A DNA stretch of 64,000 nt, taken from NCBI RefSeq assembly GCF_009828105.1, contig NZ_WTYQ01000001.1, forward strand, positions 496,001 to 560,000, written 5' to 3'. The notes below the pieces were generated by a model. It ran no database searches, was not told where the DNA came from, and saw only the letters and a program-made list of their open reading frames with translations. The translations under genes and the position numbers were made by a program. Below are positions 40,237 to 48,914 of this stretch, in pieces (position 1 is the first letter of the stretch; each line of letters starts with the position of its first letter). This stretch comes from Altericroceibacterium indicum. Lineage in GTDB: Bacteria > Pseudomonadota > Alphaproteobacteria > Sphingomonadales > Sphingomonadaceae.

Positions 40237-43137
40237 ATGACCAAGCGATTGTCCGCGAGCATTTTTGCGCGCACATCATGCAGTTGCATCGGACTGGCGG
40301 CATTAGCTGCCGGTGCCGGGCTGGGAGCGTCCACAGCCCAGGCTCAGGAGCAAAGTGCCTCAGCCACTGACACAGACCAGCTGGGCGGGCCAAATGGTGA
40401 GACCCGGCCTGCATCTAGCGACCCTCAAACCATCGTGGTGACCGGATCGCGCTTGTCTCAAGCCGGGTTTGATGCGCCGACGCCAGTCACTGTGCTGGGC
40501 GCTGAACAGATCGACCGTCAAGGCGCGAGCAATGTGGCGCAGGTTCTGAATGACATACCCGCATTTCGTCCGCAGAGCACGCCTTCGACCACCGCGATTT
40601 TTCTGAACAATATTGGTGCGAGCACGGCTGATTTGCGCGGCCTAGGGGCAAACCGCACACTGGTCCTGATCGATAACCGCCGAGTGGTGCCTGCTACTGT
40701 TGCGGGCAGTTCCTTTGCTCCGGCCGGGGCTGTTGATCTCAATCTTGTACCCACTTCGCTGATCAAACGGGTTGAAGTCGTCACCGGTGGTGCTTCGGCG
40801 GCCTATGGTTCCGATGCTGTGGCAGGCGTGGTCAATCTGATCCTCGACACTGACCTCGAAGGGATCAGGGCATCAGCGCAATATGGTGTGGCCGATGCAG
40901 GTGATGATGACGAATATGTGTTGTCTCTGGCAGGCGGGTCGCAATTTGCCGGAGGGGCAGGGCGGATCGTCGCCGGGGTCGAATATGTCAATGATAAGGG
41001 CACGGGCGATTGTTATTCGCGCTCATGGTGCGCCAAGTCCTATAACACGGTCAGCAATCCCGCGCGCGTCGGCGGGCAGGCCGGAACGATCATTATGCCC
41101 AATACGCGCGTGGCTTTGGCCAGCGTTAACGGCCTGATTATCGGAAGCCCTCTGCGGGGGACGGAATTTAATCCGGATGGCACCACATTCCAGCATGATT
41201 ACGGCACATATTATAATGCCGGACTGTTCCAGAGCGGGGGTGGTGATCCCAGGAATGCGTTTTACGAAGGCTTTGCGATCTCATCGCCCAGTGAACGGAT
41301 CAACAGTTTCGCCCATGTCGAATATGATCTGTCTTCCGCCGTCACGCTCTTTGCCGAAGGGTCATACGGACGGGCGACTGCTCATACCATAGGCGCTCAG
41401 CGCCGCGACCTCGCCAACCGGACGATAACCCGCGACAATGCCTTTCTGCCGGCCAGTGTGGCTGCGCAAATGGACGCCCTTGGCATTGCGGCCTTTCCCA
41501 TGGGCCGGATATGGAATGATATTGGTCCGACACTCGGCAGTGTGAAACGCGAAACCTATCGCTTTGTCGGAGGTGTGGAAGCGCAATTGGGCAGCGGCTG
41601 GAGCCTGGATGGCTATTACCAGTTCGGCCAGACCGATTATCACCAAAGCTCTGCCAACAATACGATCAATTCACATATGAATTATGCCCTCGATGCGGTG
41701 ATAGATCCGGCAACGGGCAATGCGGTTTGCCGCGCAGTGCTGCAAGGCGTTGCTGCAGCACAGGGATGCCAGCCGCTCAATCCTTTTGGTGAGGGCAGTC
41801 CTTCTGCTGAAGCGATAGATTATGTCACCGGAACTTCGGTTCAGGACACCACGCTTCGCCAGCATGTCGCGTCGCTGACGTTGCATGGCACCCCTTTCAC
41901 CCTGCCGGCAGGCCCGGTGGCTTTGGCAACCGGCGTCGAATTTCGCCGCGACAGTGCGAGTGGCACCGCCGATGCCATTTCGAGGGCGCTGGATTTCTAC
42001 ACCGGGCCGGGATCTGCGATTGATGGTTCGATGAATGTCTGGGAAGGCTTTGTTGAACTCGGGGCTCCCATCGCGCCGGGGCTTGATCTCAATGGCGCTG
42101 TACGGCTGACGGATTATAGCACCAGCGGGTCCGTTACCACATGGAAGCTTGGCGGGACATGGGAAGCAACCGACTGGCTGCGCCTGCGCGTCACCCGTTC
42201 GCGCGATATTCGCGCGCCTAATGTGTTTGAACTGTTTGGCCCGCCGCAAAGCTCTTTCCAGTCCATTCTGGACCCCAGAACAGAAGCGCAGGTGTTGTCT
42301 TCCGTTCTGATTGGCGGCAATCCCGACTTGTTACCGGAAAAGGCCAATACGTGGACTGCGGGCATTGTTTTCCAGCCCAATGTCGGGACAGGCAATCTCA
42401 AACTGTCGGTCGACTATTTCGACATCAAGTTGAACGGTGCCGTGTCCACCCTGGGGGCGCAAGTGATCGTTGATCGCTGCGAAGCAGGGGCTGCTGACTT
42501 GTGCACTCTGGTGGACCGGGATGCCGGCGGCACGATTACACAAGTTCGCAATTACAACCTCAACCTTAACACGCTGATTACGCGTGGTTTTGATGTGGAA
42601 GCCTATTATTCTGTGCCGCTCTCTGCATTTTCTGATGGCATGGGCGGTAATGTGTCTTTGCGCCTGCTCAGCACGATTGTAGATGATCTCATCACCGAAG
42701 ATTCCAGCGGTACATCAGTGGATCGTGCGGGGATGAACGGGTCTCCCGTTTCTCAGCCATCGGGTGTGCCGCGCTATATTATCAATGGCTATCTCAGCTA
42801 TTCCAACGATCCCTTTGCCGCGCAAATTCAGGTTCGGCATATTTCCGGCGGGCGCTATAATACATCGCTGATCGGGCCGGATGAAGATGGCTATGATCCG
42901 GCTTTGCCCAACAGCATCAGCGACAATAGCGTGGGCGCATGGACCTATCTCAATCTCAATGCGAGCTATGATGTGTGGCGTGATGGAGAGCGAAATTTGC
43001 AACTGTTCGGCGTCATCAACAATCTGTTCGACAAAGACCCTCCGGTAGATTTGCCGTCCAGTTTCGGCCCGACCAATAACGTTCTCTATGATGTTGTTGG
43101 CCGGACCTACAAAGTGGGCGTGCGCTTCAAATATTGA
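40237..43137 (+). CDS. TonB-dependent receptor
   Basis: Outer membrane importer, 966 residues. From ATG 40237, just after GGAGGGAGAG, it has a signal peptide (ending near STAQAQ), a plug domain with VVTGSRLSQAGFDAPTPVTVL, RGLGANRTLVLIDNRRV and GGASAAYGSDAVAGVVNLILD, and a long beta-barrel ending YKVGVRFKY with a C-terminal aromatic. These are typical of large Sphingomonadales receptors that take up plant or aromatic substrates rather than only iron. It is followed by a secreted-type hydrolase, so the pair probably imports and cleaves an ester or amide. Confidence 0.94.
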   Translation: MTKRLSASIFARTSCSCIGLAALAAGAGLGASTAQAQEQSASATDTDQLGGPNGETRPASSDPQTIVVTGSRLSQAGFDAPTPVTVLGAEQIDRQGASNVAQVLNDIPAFRPQSTPSTTAIFLNNIGASTADLRGLGANRTLVLIDNRRVVPATVAGSSFAPAGAVDLNLVPTSLIKRVEVVTGGASAAYGSDAVAGVVNLILDTDLEGIRASAQYGVADAGDDDEYVLSLAGGSQFAGGAGRIVAGVEYVNDKGTGDCYSRSWCAKSYNTVSNPARVGGQAGTIIMPNTRVALASVNGLIIGSPLRGTEFNPDGTTFQHDYGTYYNAGLFQSGGGDPRNAFYEGFAISSPSERINSFAHVEYDLSSAVTLFAEGSYGRATAHTIGAQRRDLANRTITRDNAFLPASVAAQMDALGIAAFPMGRIWNDIGPTLGSVKRETYRFVGGVEAQLGSGWSLDGYYQFGQTDYHQSSANNTINSHMNYALDAVIDPATGNAVCRAVLQGVAAAQGCQPLNPFGEGSPSAEAIDYVTGTSVQDTTLRQHVASLTLHGTPFTLPAGPVALATGVEFRRDSASGTADAISRALDFYTGPGSAIDGSMNVWEGFVELGAPIAPGLDLNGAVRLTDYSTSGSVTTWKLGGTWEATDWLRLRVTRSRDIRAPNVFELFGPPQSSFQSILDPRTEAQVLSSVLIGGNPDLLPEKANTWTAGIVFQPNVGTGNLKLSVDYFDIKLNGAVSTLGAQVIVDRCEAGAADLCTLVDRDAGGTITQVRNYNLNLNTLITRGFDVEAYYSVPLSAFSDGMGGNVSLRLLSTIVDDLITEDSSGTSVDRAGMNGSPVSQPSGVPRYIINGYLSYSNDPFAAQIQVRHISGGRYNTSLIGPDEDGYDPALPNSISDNSVGAWTYLNLNASYDVWRDGERNLQLFGVINNLFDKDPPVDLPSSFGPTNNVLYDVVGRTYKVGVRFKY

Positions 43138-43169
43138 TCATTGGTTGAGGGAGCTAACGGGAGACCGGC

Positions 43170-44843
43170 ATGGAAAGCAGTAATTTTGAATTGATCATGC
43201 GCGATGGTGTCGATCCGCACTCAGCTCCCAACAAACCGCCATTGCCGCCACGAGGCTATGATCGAAGAATTGAAGGTGATCTGTTAATCGAACGCAATTG
43301 CGAAGTAGCTTTGCGCGATGGCACGACGATATTGATCGATATTTACCGGCCGGTCGATCAACTGGATGAAAAGCTGCCCATTCTGCTTGGCTGGAGCCCT
43401 TATGGTAAGCATGGGCTTTCCGATCAATTGTGGCCACCTTCGGGCGTGCAGCATGGCTGGATGTCACGATTTACCGCTTTCGAAGCACCCGATCCGATGT
43501 TCTGGTGCGCAGCAGGCTATGCGGTAGCCTATGCCGATCCGCGCGGGGCATGGCTGTCGGAAGGCGATTTGCGCCACAATGGCATGGGCGAAGGTCAAGA
43601 TTGCTACGATTGCATCGAATGGCTGGCGGTACGCGATTGGAGCAATGGCCGGATCGGGATGACAGGCGTCTCCTATCTGGCGGCGATCCAATATCTTGTC
43701 GCCTCGCTCAAACCGCCCCATCTTGCTGCTATCAATCCATGGGAGGGCTTTTCCGACTGGTATCGCGAATTTGCCTATCATGGCGGCATTCGTGAAACGG
43801 GGTTTTTACCGCGTGGGTCTGATAATTTACGTTTTTCGCTTGGCCAAACCGAAGATACCAACGCCAATGTTCAGGCGCATCCGCTCTATGACGATTATTG
43901 GCGGAGCAAGGAAATTGACCTCGAAGCGATTGATATTCCAGCCTATGTGGTGGCAAGCTGGTCCGATCAGGGACTGCATTCGCGCGGGACAATTGAAGCC
44001 TATCGCCGGATATCATCCTCGCAAAAATGGCTGGAAGTTCATGGGCAGAAGAAATGGGCGCATTTCTACCAGCCTTCCAGCCGTGAAAAGCAGCGTGTCT
44101 TCTTTGACCATTTCCTGAAGGGCCGTGAAACTGAGGTCACCACATGGCCTCCTGTGACCATCGATGTGTGCGAAACGGCACATAAGCGGGTCGTCCGGGG
44201 TGAGCCTGCATGGCCGCTTGTGGGAACGGAATATCGCCGCCTTTATCTTGATGCCGGAACCAGTAGCCTGCTGGATGCACCCTGCCAAAATGAGGCTGCC
44301 GCTCGTTATGACCCGCTTGATGAAGCAGGCGAAGCGACATTCCTGTATCGTTTCGAAAAAGACACTGAGATCACCGGCTATATCAAGGCCCGGCTATGGG
44401 TGGAGGCTGAGGGCGCTGAGGACATGGACCTCTTTATCGCGCTTCAGAAAGTGGATGCCCATGGTAATCCGGTGGGCTTCCATTTCTACGCTTTCTACGA
44501 TGATGGGCCGATGGCGCTGGGGTGGCTCAGGGTCAGCCACCGGGCATTGGATGAACAGCGCTCAACCGACTGGCAGCCGGTTCACAGCCATCTGACGGAA
44601 GAGCTTTTGCAACCTGGACAAGTGGTGCCGGTTGATATCGAAATCTGGCCAGCCTCCGTGCTTTTCCGAGAAGGGGAGAGCCTGCGTCTGGTGGTCAAGG
44701 GAATGGATATTTACCGCGAGAGCCTGCCCAATCTTCCCTTCGCCCGCCATGAGGAACTGCGCAACAACGGCCACCATATCATTCATACTGGCGGCCGCTA
44801 TGAAAGCTATTTGCAGCTCCCTGTGATCCAGAAAGGTGATTGA
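43170..44843 (+). CDS. CocE/NonD family hydrolase
   Basis: 557-residue serine hydrolase. Family marks: LLGWSPYGKHG, GYAVAYADPRGAWLSEGDL, GMTGVSYLAAIQYLVAS with the likely nucleophile serine in GVSYL, and a C-terminal jelly-roll domain (about 350-557). Known members hydrolyse cocaine esters or acyl peptides; the substrate here is unknown. No signal peptide is clear. It sits 32 bp after the TonB receptor, likely one operon. Confidence 0.88.
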   Translation: MESSNFELIMRDGVDPHSAPNKPPLPPRGYDRRIEGDLLIERNCEVALRDGTTILIDIYRPVDQLDEKLPILLGWSPYGKHGLSDQLWPPSGVQHGWMSRFTAFEAPDPMFWCAAGYAVAYADPRGAWLSEGDLRHNGMGEGQDCYDCIEWLAVRDWSNGRIGMTGVSYLAAIQYLVASLKPPHLAAINPWEGFSDWYREFAYHGGIRETGFLPRGSDNLRFSLGQTEDTNANVQAHPLYDDYWRSKEIDLEAIDIPAYVVASWSDQGLHSRGTIEAYRRISSSQKWLEVHGQKKWAHFYQPSSREKQRVFFDHFLKGRETEVTTWPPVTIDVCETAHKRVVRGEPAWPLVGTEYRRLYLDAGTSSLLDAPCQNEAAARYDPLDEAGEATFLYRFEKDTEITGYIKARLWVEAEGAEDMDLFIALQKVDAHGNPVGFHFYAFYDDGPMALGWLRVSHRALDEQRSTDWQPVHSHLTEELLQPGQVVPVDIEIWPASVLFREGESLRLVVKGMDIYRESLPNLPFARHEELRNNGHHIIHTGGRYESYLQLPVIQKGD

Positions 44844-44862
44844 GGGTGCGCGCCGCCCGCCC

Positions 44863-45366
44863 TCACAAAAGCTGGAAATAATGGATGCGATTGGCCCCTG
44901 GCACCTTCTCTGCAACGCCAACGAAGATGTGTTTTCCAAGCCAGTCATGAGGCCCTTCAGGAACATCGAATTTGGGCGAGACACGCATGTAATATTCATC
45001 CGGCGCAACCGGTTCATTGCGCGCCATCCGGTCCATCGCATCTCCCTCGGCCCAACGATAGCCACGGCTTTGCAGGTAAATCGGAGTACCATCATCGGCT
45101 TCGAGGAAATAACGCGCGTCAAAGTCGATCACGCCATTGGGGCGAACCAGTGGGAAGTCTCCGCCGCTCATCGGGATCACCCGGCCTTTGATCCTTGGCC
45201 CTTCGAAATGCCCTTCCTTCGCCCAGATCCCGGCGCGTGTCTGGCCCATGCTGGACGGTTCCACCCACACCGGGCGGGTCAATTCTATGCTGACCGTAAA
45301 AGCAAACTCAAATTTCGGGGCAAAAGGGTGAATATCAGACGGGGGATGTGGCAAGGTTCTCTCCAT
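44863..45366 (-). CDS. DUF3237 family protein
   Basis: 167 residues from ATG 45366. Matches the DUF3237 pattern: FAFTVSIELTRPVWV, GRVIPMSGGDF, VDFDARYFLEADDGTPIYLQSRGYRW, and an EYYMRVSPKFDVPEGPHDWLGKHIFVGVAE end. The family is a beta-barrel of unproven function, often in aromatic or steroid catabolic clusters. It is divergent from an NTF2-fold gene with a 20-bp palindrome between, and converges with the CocE-type gene. The upstream ribosome binding site is weak. Confidence 0.78.
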   Translation of the reverse strand: MERTLPHPPSDIHPFAPKFEFAFTVSIELTRPVWVEPSSMGQTRAGIWAKEGHFEGPRIKGRVIPMSGGDFPLVRPNGVIDFDARYFLEADDGTPIYLQSRGYRWAEGDAMDRMARNEPVAPDEYYMRVSPKFDVPEGPHDWLGKHIFVGVAEKVPGANRIHYFQLL

Positions 45367-45410
45367 CAAGGCGCCGCAATTTTTGCTGCTTGCGAAAATC
45401 CTAGAGAGAT

Positions 45411-45430
45411 GATGTTGATTAATCAACATC
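45411..45430. promoter_or_regulatory. Perfect 20-bp palindrome, regulon site 1
   Basis: GATGTTGATTAATCAACATC is a perfect palindrome with core TTGA-TTAA-TCAA. It is in the divergent promoter between the DUF3237 and NTF2-fold genes. The same core recurs at 45940 and 48803, so a shared regulator, likely MarR type, is inferred. Confidence 0.75.
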
Positions 45431-45485
45431 GTTGTGTAGCCATGTATGAAATGGCTGAAACATTGGTCTGTAATGGGAGCGTAGG

Positions 45486-45869
45486 GTGACGAAAGAGGAG
45501 TTTCTGGAGAATTACATTGGCGCATTCAATCGCGGCGATCTTGATGGATTTACCCGGTTTTATGACGAAAATGTTGTGCTTGATCTTGGTGGCAAGAAAA
45601 CCATTCATACACGCGAAGGCATCCGGGCATTCTACCGCGAAGTCTTTGTCAAAATTCGTGAAACGCTGATCGTCGATCAGCTTGTTCTCGACGATGATGG
45701 ATTGGCCTGCATCATCTCAACGGAATTTCATGCCCTTGCAGACTGGCCTGATTTCATGGCCGGCCCGATTGAGGCGGGGCAGTCAATCCATATCGAAAGC
45801 TTCATTTTCTATACCTTCGGAGCGGATGGAAAATTCACCCATATCCGCACCACCCGCTCCAAGGGGTGA
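45486..45869 (+). CDS. NTF2-fold (SnoaL-like) protein A
   Basis: 127 residues, GTG start at 45486 with GGGAGCG upstream. Pattern EEFLENYIGAFNRGDLDGFTRFYDENVVLDLGG is a typical NTF2/SnoaL opening. It contains WPDFMAGP, also found in the related protein at 47354 (WPDFPTGP). Family members act as isomerases, dehydratases or small-molecule binders; the reaction here is unknown. Divergent from DUF3237. Confidence 0.78.
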   Translation: MTKEEFLENYIGAFNRGDLDGFTRFYDENVVLDLGGKKTIHTREGIRAFYREVFVKIRETLIVDQLVLDDDGLACIISTEFHALADWPDFMAGPIEAGQSIHIESFIFYTFGADGKFTHIRTTRSKG

Positions 45870-45939
45870 TGGCATGACCATGATCACAGGGTTGACTCCA
45901 TCGATCGAAGTGGCACGGGCTGGGACACCGCAACTAGAG

Positions 45940-45953
45940 ATTGATTAATCAAT
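45940..45953. promoter_or_regulatory. Palindrome before transporter, regulon site 2
   Basis: ATTGATTAATCAAT is a perfect palindrome sharing the TTGA-TTAA-TCAA core with the site at 45411. It is 59 bp before the AAHS transporter start. Suggests common control. Confidence 0.72.
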
Positions 45954-46011
45954 AAATCGCTGTTTCAATCACCAAGCAGCATTGCAAAGATGCGCGCAGG
46001 GAGCGGACGTA

Positions 46012-47340
46012 ATGAACCAATTCGATATCGAGGCTTTTGTTGACCGGCAGAAAGTGGGCGCAAAGCAACTCACAGTCCTGCTGGTTTGCGGCCTCGTCTG
46101 CTTCATGGACGGATTCGATATTTTCATGATCGGCAAGATCGCCCCTGCGATTGCCGAAGGTTTTGGTGAGCCACCGGAAGCGATGGCCTTCCTGTTCGTT
46201 TGCCAGCAGATCGGGCTGGCCCTTGGCGCGTTCATCGTCTCGCCGCTGGCTGACAGGTTCGGGCGACGGCGAATGCTGATGTTGGCCTGCGCATCCTTTG
46301 GCGCAATCACTTTGCTGAGCGTCTATGCCGAGACGTTGTTTCAGCTTTCCATCATGCGCGCAATTGCCGGGCTGTTCATGGCAGCCGGGCTACCCATGGC
46401 CTTGTCGCTTATTGCAGAGACCACGCCTGCTCGCCGCCGTTCCACCTTTATTGCTCTGGCGCTGGCGGGCTATTCCAGCGGGAGCGCAGCCAGCGGCGCA
46501 GTCGCAGCCTGGTTGATCGACATTTATGGCTGGCAAAGCGGCTTCTGGATCGGCGGCATTGTACCCATCCTGTGTATTCCTCTGCTGGCGTTGTTTGTGC
46601 CGGAGTCTTTGAAATTTCGTGCTGAACGCAACCCCAATGATCCGACGATTGCCAAAACGCTGCGGCGTATGGACCCTGATGTCGCGCTCAATGGCGATGA
46701 AGTTTTCGTTCTGGGAAGTGGCAATAAGAAGGGCCAGAAAGCCCGCCTGTCCGATATTTTCACCGAAGGGCGCGGTTTGATGACTGCCATCTTGTGGGCA
46801 GCCTGCCTGCTGTCCATGACCAATATCGCCTTGCTCGGCGCATGGCTCCCGACGTTCTTTCAGGAAATGGCCAATATCCCGATCCAGCGTTTCGCGATTT
46901 CGGCCATGATCGCCTATCTTGGAGGGGTCACCGGTACGCTGACGATTGGCTATCTGATGGATCGCTTCACCGCCACCAATCTCATTCCGTTGGTTTATAT
47001 TGGCCTTGCCGCAACGATGATAGCGCTTGCCTACATTCCCTTTGAATCGCCCATATTCATTGTCGTGATGATAGGCTGGAGCTTCCTGCTCACCGGTGGG
47101 CAGGCTGGGTTGAACACTTTTATCACTCAGATCTATCCGCCAAGAATGCGTTCCACCGCGCTTGGCTGGGCAGGGGGCGCGGGGCGTATCGGCGGCGTTC
47201 TGGCACCGCTCTATGGCGGCATGGCGATTGACCAGAGCTTCACCCTGCAGCTTACACTCGGCCTTGCAGCGTTGGTGCCGCTGGCCGTGGCTGCCCTCGT
47301 CTTCCTGCTCGGGCGGACAAAGTATGAGATGGCAACGTGA
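46012..47340 (+). CDS. MFS transporter, aromatic acid:H+ symporter (AAHS) type
   Basis: 442-residue inner membrane importer with about 12 helices. The AAHS marks are LVCFMDGFDIFMIG in helix 1 and the PLADRFGRRRML loop between helices 2 and 3. Likely brings in an aromatic acid or related carboxylate with protons. ATG 46012 follows GGGAGCGG. It begins an operon with an NTF2-fold gene and the tandem MarR gene (gaps of 13 and 39 bp) and has a regulon palindrome upstream. Confidence 0.9.
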   Translation: MNQFDIEAFVDRQKVGAKQLTVLLVCGLVCFMDGFDIFMIGKIAPAIAEGFGEPPEAMAFLFVCQQIGLALGAFIVSPLADRFGRRRMLMLACASFGAITLLSVYAETLFQLSIMRAIAGLFMAAGLPMALSLIAETTPARRRSTFIALALAGYSSGSAASGAVAAWLIDIYGWQSGFWIGGIVPILCIPLLALFVPESLKFRAERNPNDPTIAKTLRRMDPDVALNGDEVFVLGSGNKKGQKARLSDIFTEGRGLMTAILWAACLLSMTNIALLGAWLPTFFQEMANIPIQRFAISAMIAYLGGVTGTLTIGYLMDRFTATNLIPLVYIGLAATMIALAYIPFESPIFIVVMIGWSFLLTGGQAGLNTFITQIYPPRMRSTALGWAGGAGRIGGVLAPLYGGMAIDQSFTLQLTLGLAALVPLAVAALVFLLGRTKYEMAT

Positions 47341-47353
47341 AGAGGGACTTTAA

Positions 47354-47755
47354 GTGACGGACTCTCTTACCATCGGCTCAGAGCGTTGGTTTGTGCGTTA
47401 TGTTGAGCTTTTCAATCAGGCAGACTTTGCCGGGTTTGGAGCCTATTATGCGCCAGATGTCGAATTTGCGGGCAGGGCAGCTACGCTGCGTGGGCGCGAG
47501 GCTGTGCTCGACTTTTATCGCAATATACGCAGCCGACTGGATGAACGGATTGAATGCCTGTCTTTCATCGGGTCTGAGCAGCGTTGTGCCGCTGAGATCT
47601 GCACCACTCTGACCCCGCATGAAGATTGGCCGGATTTCCCGACCGGCCCCTTGTTGAAATGGGTGAAGCGGCAGAGCGTAAATTTCGTTTTCTATGATAT
47701 GGAAGCAGGATTGTTTCAACGCATCCGTTCAGCAGGGTTTAGACGTCTGGCGTGA
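47354..47755 (+). CDS. NTF2-fold (SnoaL-like) protein B
   Basis: 133 residues, GTG start with AGAGGGAC upstream. Opening ERWFVRYVELFNQADFAGFGAYYAPDVEFAG and motif DWPDFPTGP show it is a paralogue of the protein at 45486. Likely small-molecule enzyme or binder of unknown reaction. Sits between the transporter and the regulator in one operon. Confidence 0.75.
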   Translation: MTDSLTIGSERWFVRYVELFNQADFAGFGAYYAPDVEFAGRAATLRGREAVLDFYRNIRSRLDERIECLSFIGSEQRCAAEICTTLTPHEDWPDFPTGPLLKWVKRQSVNFVFYDMEAGLFQRIRSAGFRRLA

Positions 47756-47794
47756 TGCTTTGTCAACTTACCGGGGGAGGGGGAGCCTTTGGGT

Positions 47795-48757
47795 ATGAGA
47801 AAAGAAAATTCTGATTCTGGTTCGATGTCAGCAGATGTGCGGATCATGGCACATTTTCTTGCCAAGCCGGGCTTTTTGTTAGCCCGGGTCGATCAGATTA
47901 CCACCGCGCTCTTTTCCTCACTTTGCCAGACGGTAACACTCAATCAAGCCGAATTGCTGCTCCTGCTGGAAAGGCTGGGGCCGATGGCACAGATCACGCT
48001 GGCCCGCTCGGCCGGTGTGGACAAGTCCACCACCGCTTATATTCTCGATAATATGCAGGCACGCGGCTGGGTGAAGCGGGTTGATTGTGAACAGGACCGG
48101 CGACGGGTGCAGGTTCATCTGACGTCGGATGCCAAGCTGATATTGCCTGAAATATCGGAACATTTTGCAAATTTACAGCGACAGTTCGAAAGCCCGTTAG
48201 AGGAGGCATCACTGCTTCGGTTGAAGCGCATCTTAAAGACACTTGGCTGCGATCCGCTTGGCCCTGCTCCCCTATGGCACCCGGCCAAGGAGAGTGCGCA
48301 AGCTGTTCTGGATGAGGCGAGCAGTTTTCTGATGAGGAGAGCGCTGCAATCTATGCAGTCGCATTTTGTAACCGCAACGCAAGGTGCTGGGCTTAGCGCT
48401 CGGCAATTTTCTTTGCTGTTCATTCTGACCAAGCGCGATTCAATCACGCAGATCCAGTTTGCGCGAATGTTTGGGTTGGACCCATCCACTTGCGCGGTGA
48501 TTATCCGGGGGTTGCTGAAACGCCGATTGCTCAAGAGCGCGACAAGTCCACAGGATCGACGTGCACGGTTGTTTTGCTTGAGCCATGAGGGGGGGAAAGC
48601 GTTGGCAACCGTTCACCAATTGATGGATGAATCCGAGCGTGCCAGTTTCGAGAATGTCTCTTCTGAGGATAAGGCATTCCTGATCAACCAACTCCGTGTA
48701 ATCGTGAAATCCCATAGCCATTTGTTGCGCTTTCCAGGGGCGATAGACAGCCTTTGA
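47795..48757 (+). CDS. Tandem MarR-domain regulator
   Basis: 320 residues holding two MarR winged-helix domains in one chain. Copy 1: ELLLLLERLGPMAQITLARSAGVDKSTTAYILDNMQARGWVKRVDCEQDRRRVQVHLT (about 50-110). Copy 2: QFSLLFILTKRDSITQIQFARMFGLDPSTCAVIIRGLLKRRLLKSATSPQDRRARLFCL (about 200-260). Both keep the wing DRR motif. MarR proteins usually work as dimers of about 150 residues, so this looks like a single-chain dimer with unlike halves. The ATG at 47795 follows AGGGGGAG. Likely binds the palindromes nearby. Confidence 0.85.
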   Translation: MRKENSDSGSMSADVRIMAHFLAKPGFLLARVDQITTALFSSLCQTVTLNQAELLLLLERLGPMAQITLARSAGVDKSTTAYILDNMQARGWVKRVDCEQDRRRVQVHLTSDAKLILPEISEHFANLQRQFESPLEEASLLRLKRILKTLGCDPLGPAPLWHPAKESAQAVLDEASSFLMRRALQSMQSHFVTATQGAGLSARQFSLLFILTKRDSITQIQFARMFGLDPSTCAVIIRGLLKRRLLKSATSPQDRRARLFCLSHEGGKALATVHQLMDESERASFENVSSEDKAFLINQLRVIVKSHSHLLRFPGAIDSL

Positions 48758-48802
48758 CGGCTTTCTGAAGAAGGCTGGCGCAGAATTGCGGCTGCTTTAG
48801 TG

Positions 48803-48820
48803 TAATTGACAGATCAATTA
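48803..48820. promoter_or_regulatory. Palindrome before aldehyde dehydrogenase operon, regulon site 3
   Basis: TAATTGA at 48803-48809 and TCAATTA at 48814-48820 are inverted arms with the core TTGA-N4-TCAA shared with the other two sites. It lies in the gap between the tandem MarR gene and the aldehyde dehydrogenase gene. Confidence 0.7.
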
Positions 48821-48914
48821 TTAGCCTGCTTGACAGTTCTTTTTGCTGATATACAACTATGTCGGACGAAATGGTCAGAAGCCATGTAGAGTTTCAGGCC
48901 AAGGGAGAATTGCG

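Noticed and set aside
39977-40414. N-terminal extension of the MarR gene
   Set aside because: It runs into the receptor promoter and signal region; the added residues do not match MarR.
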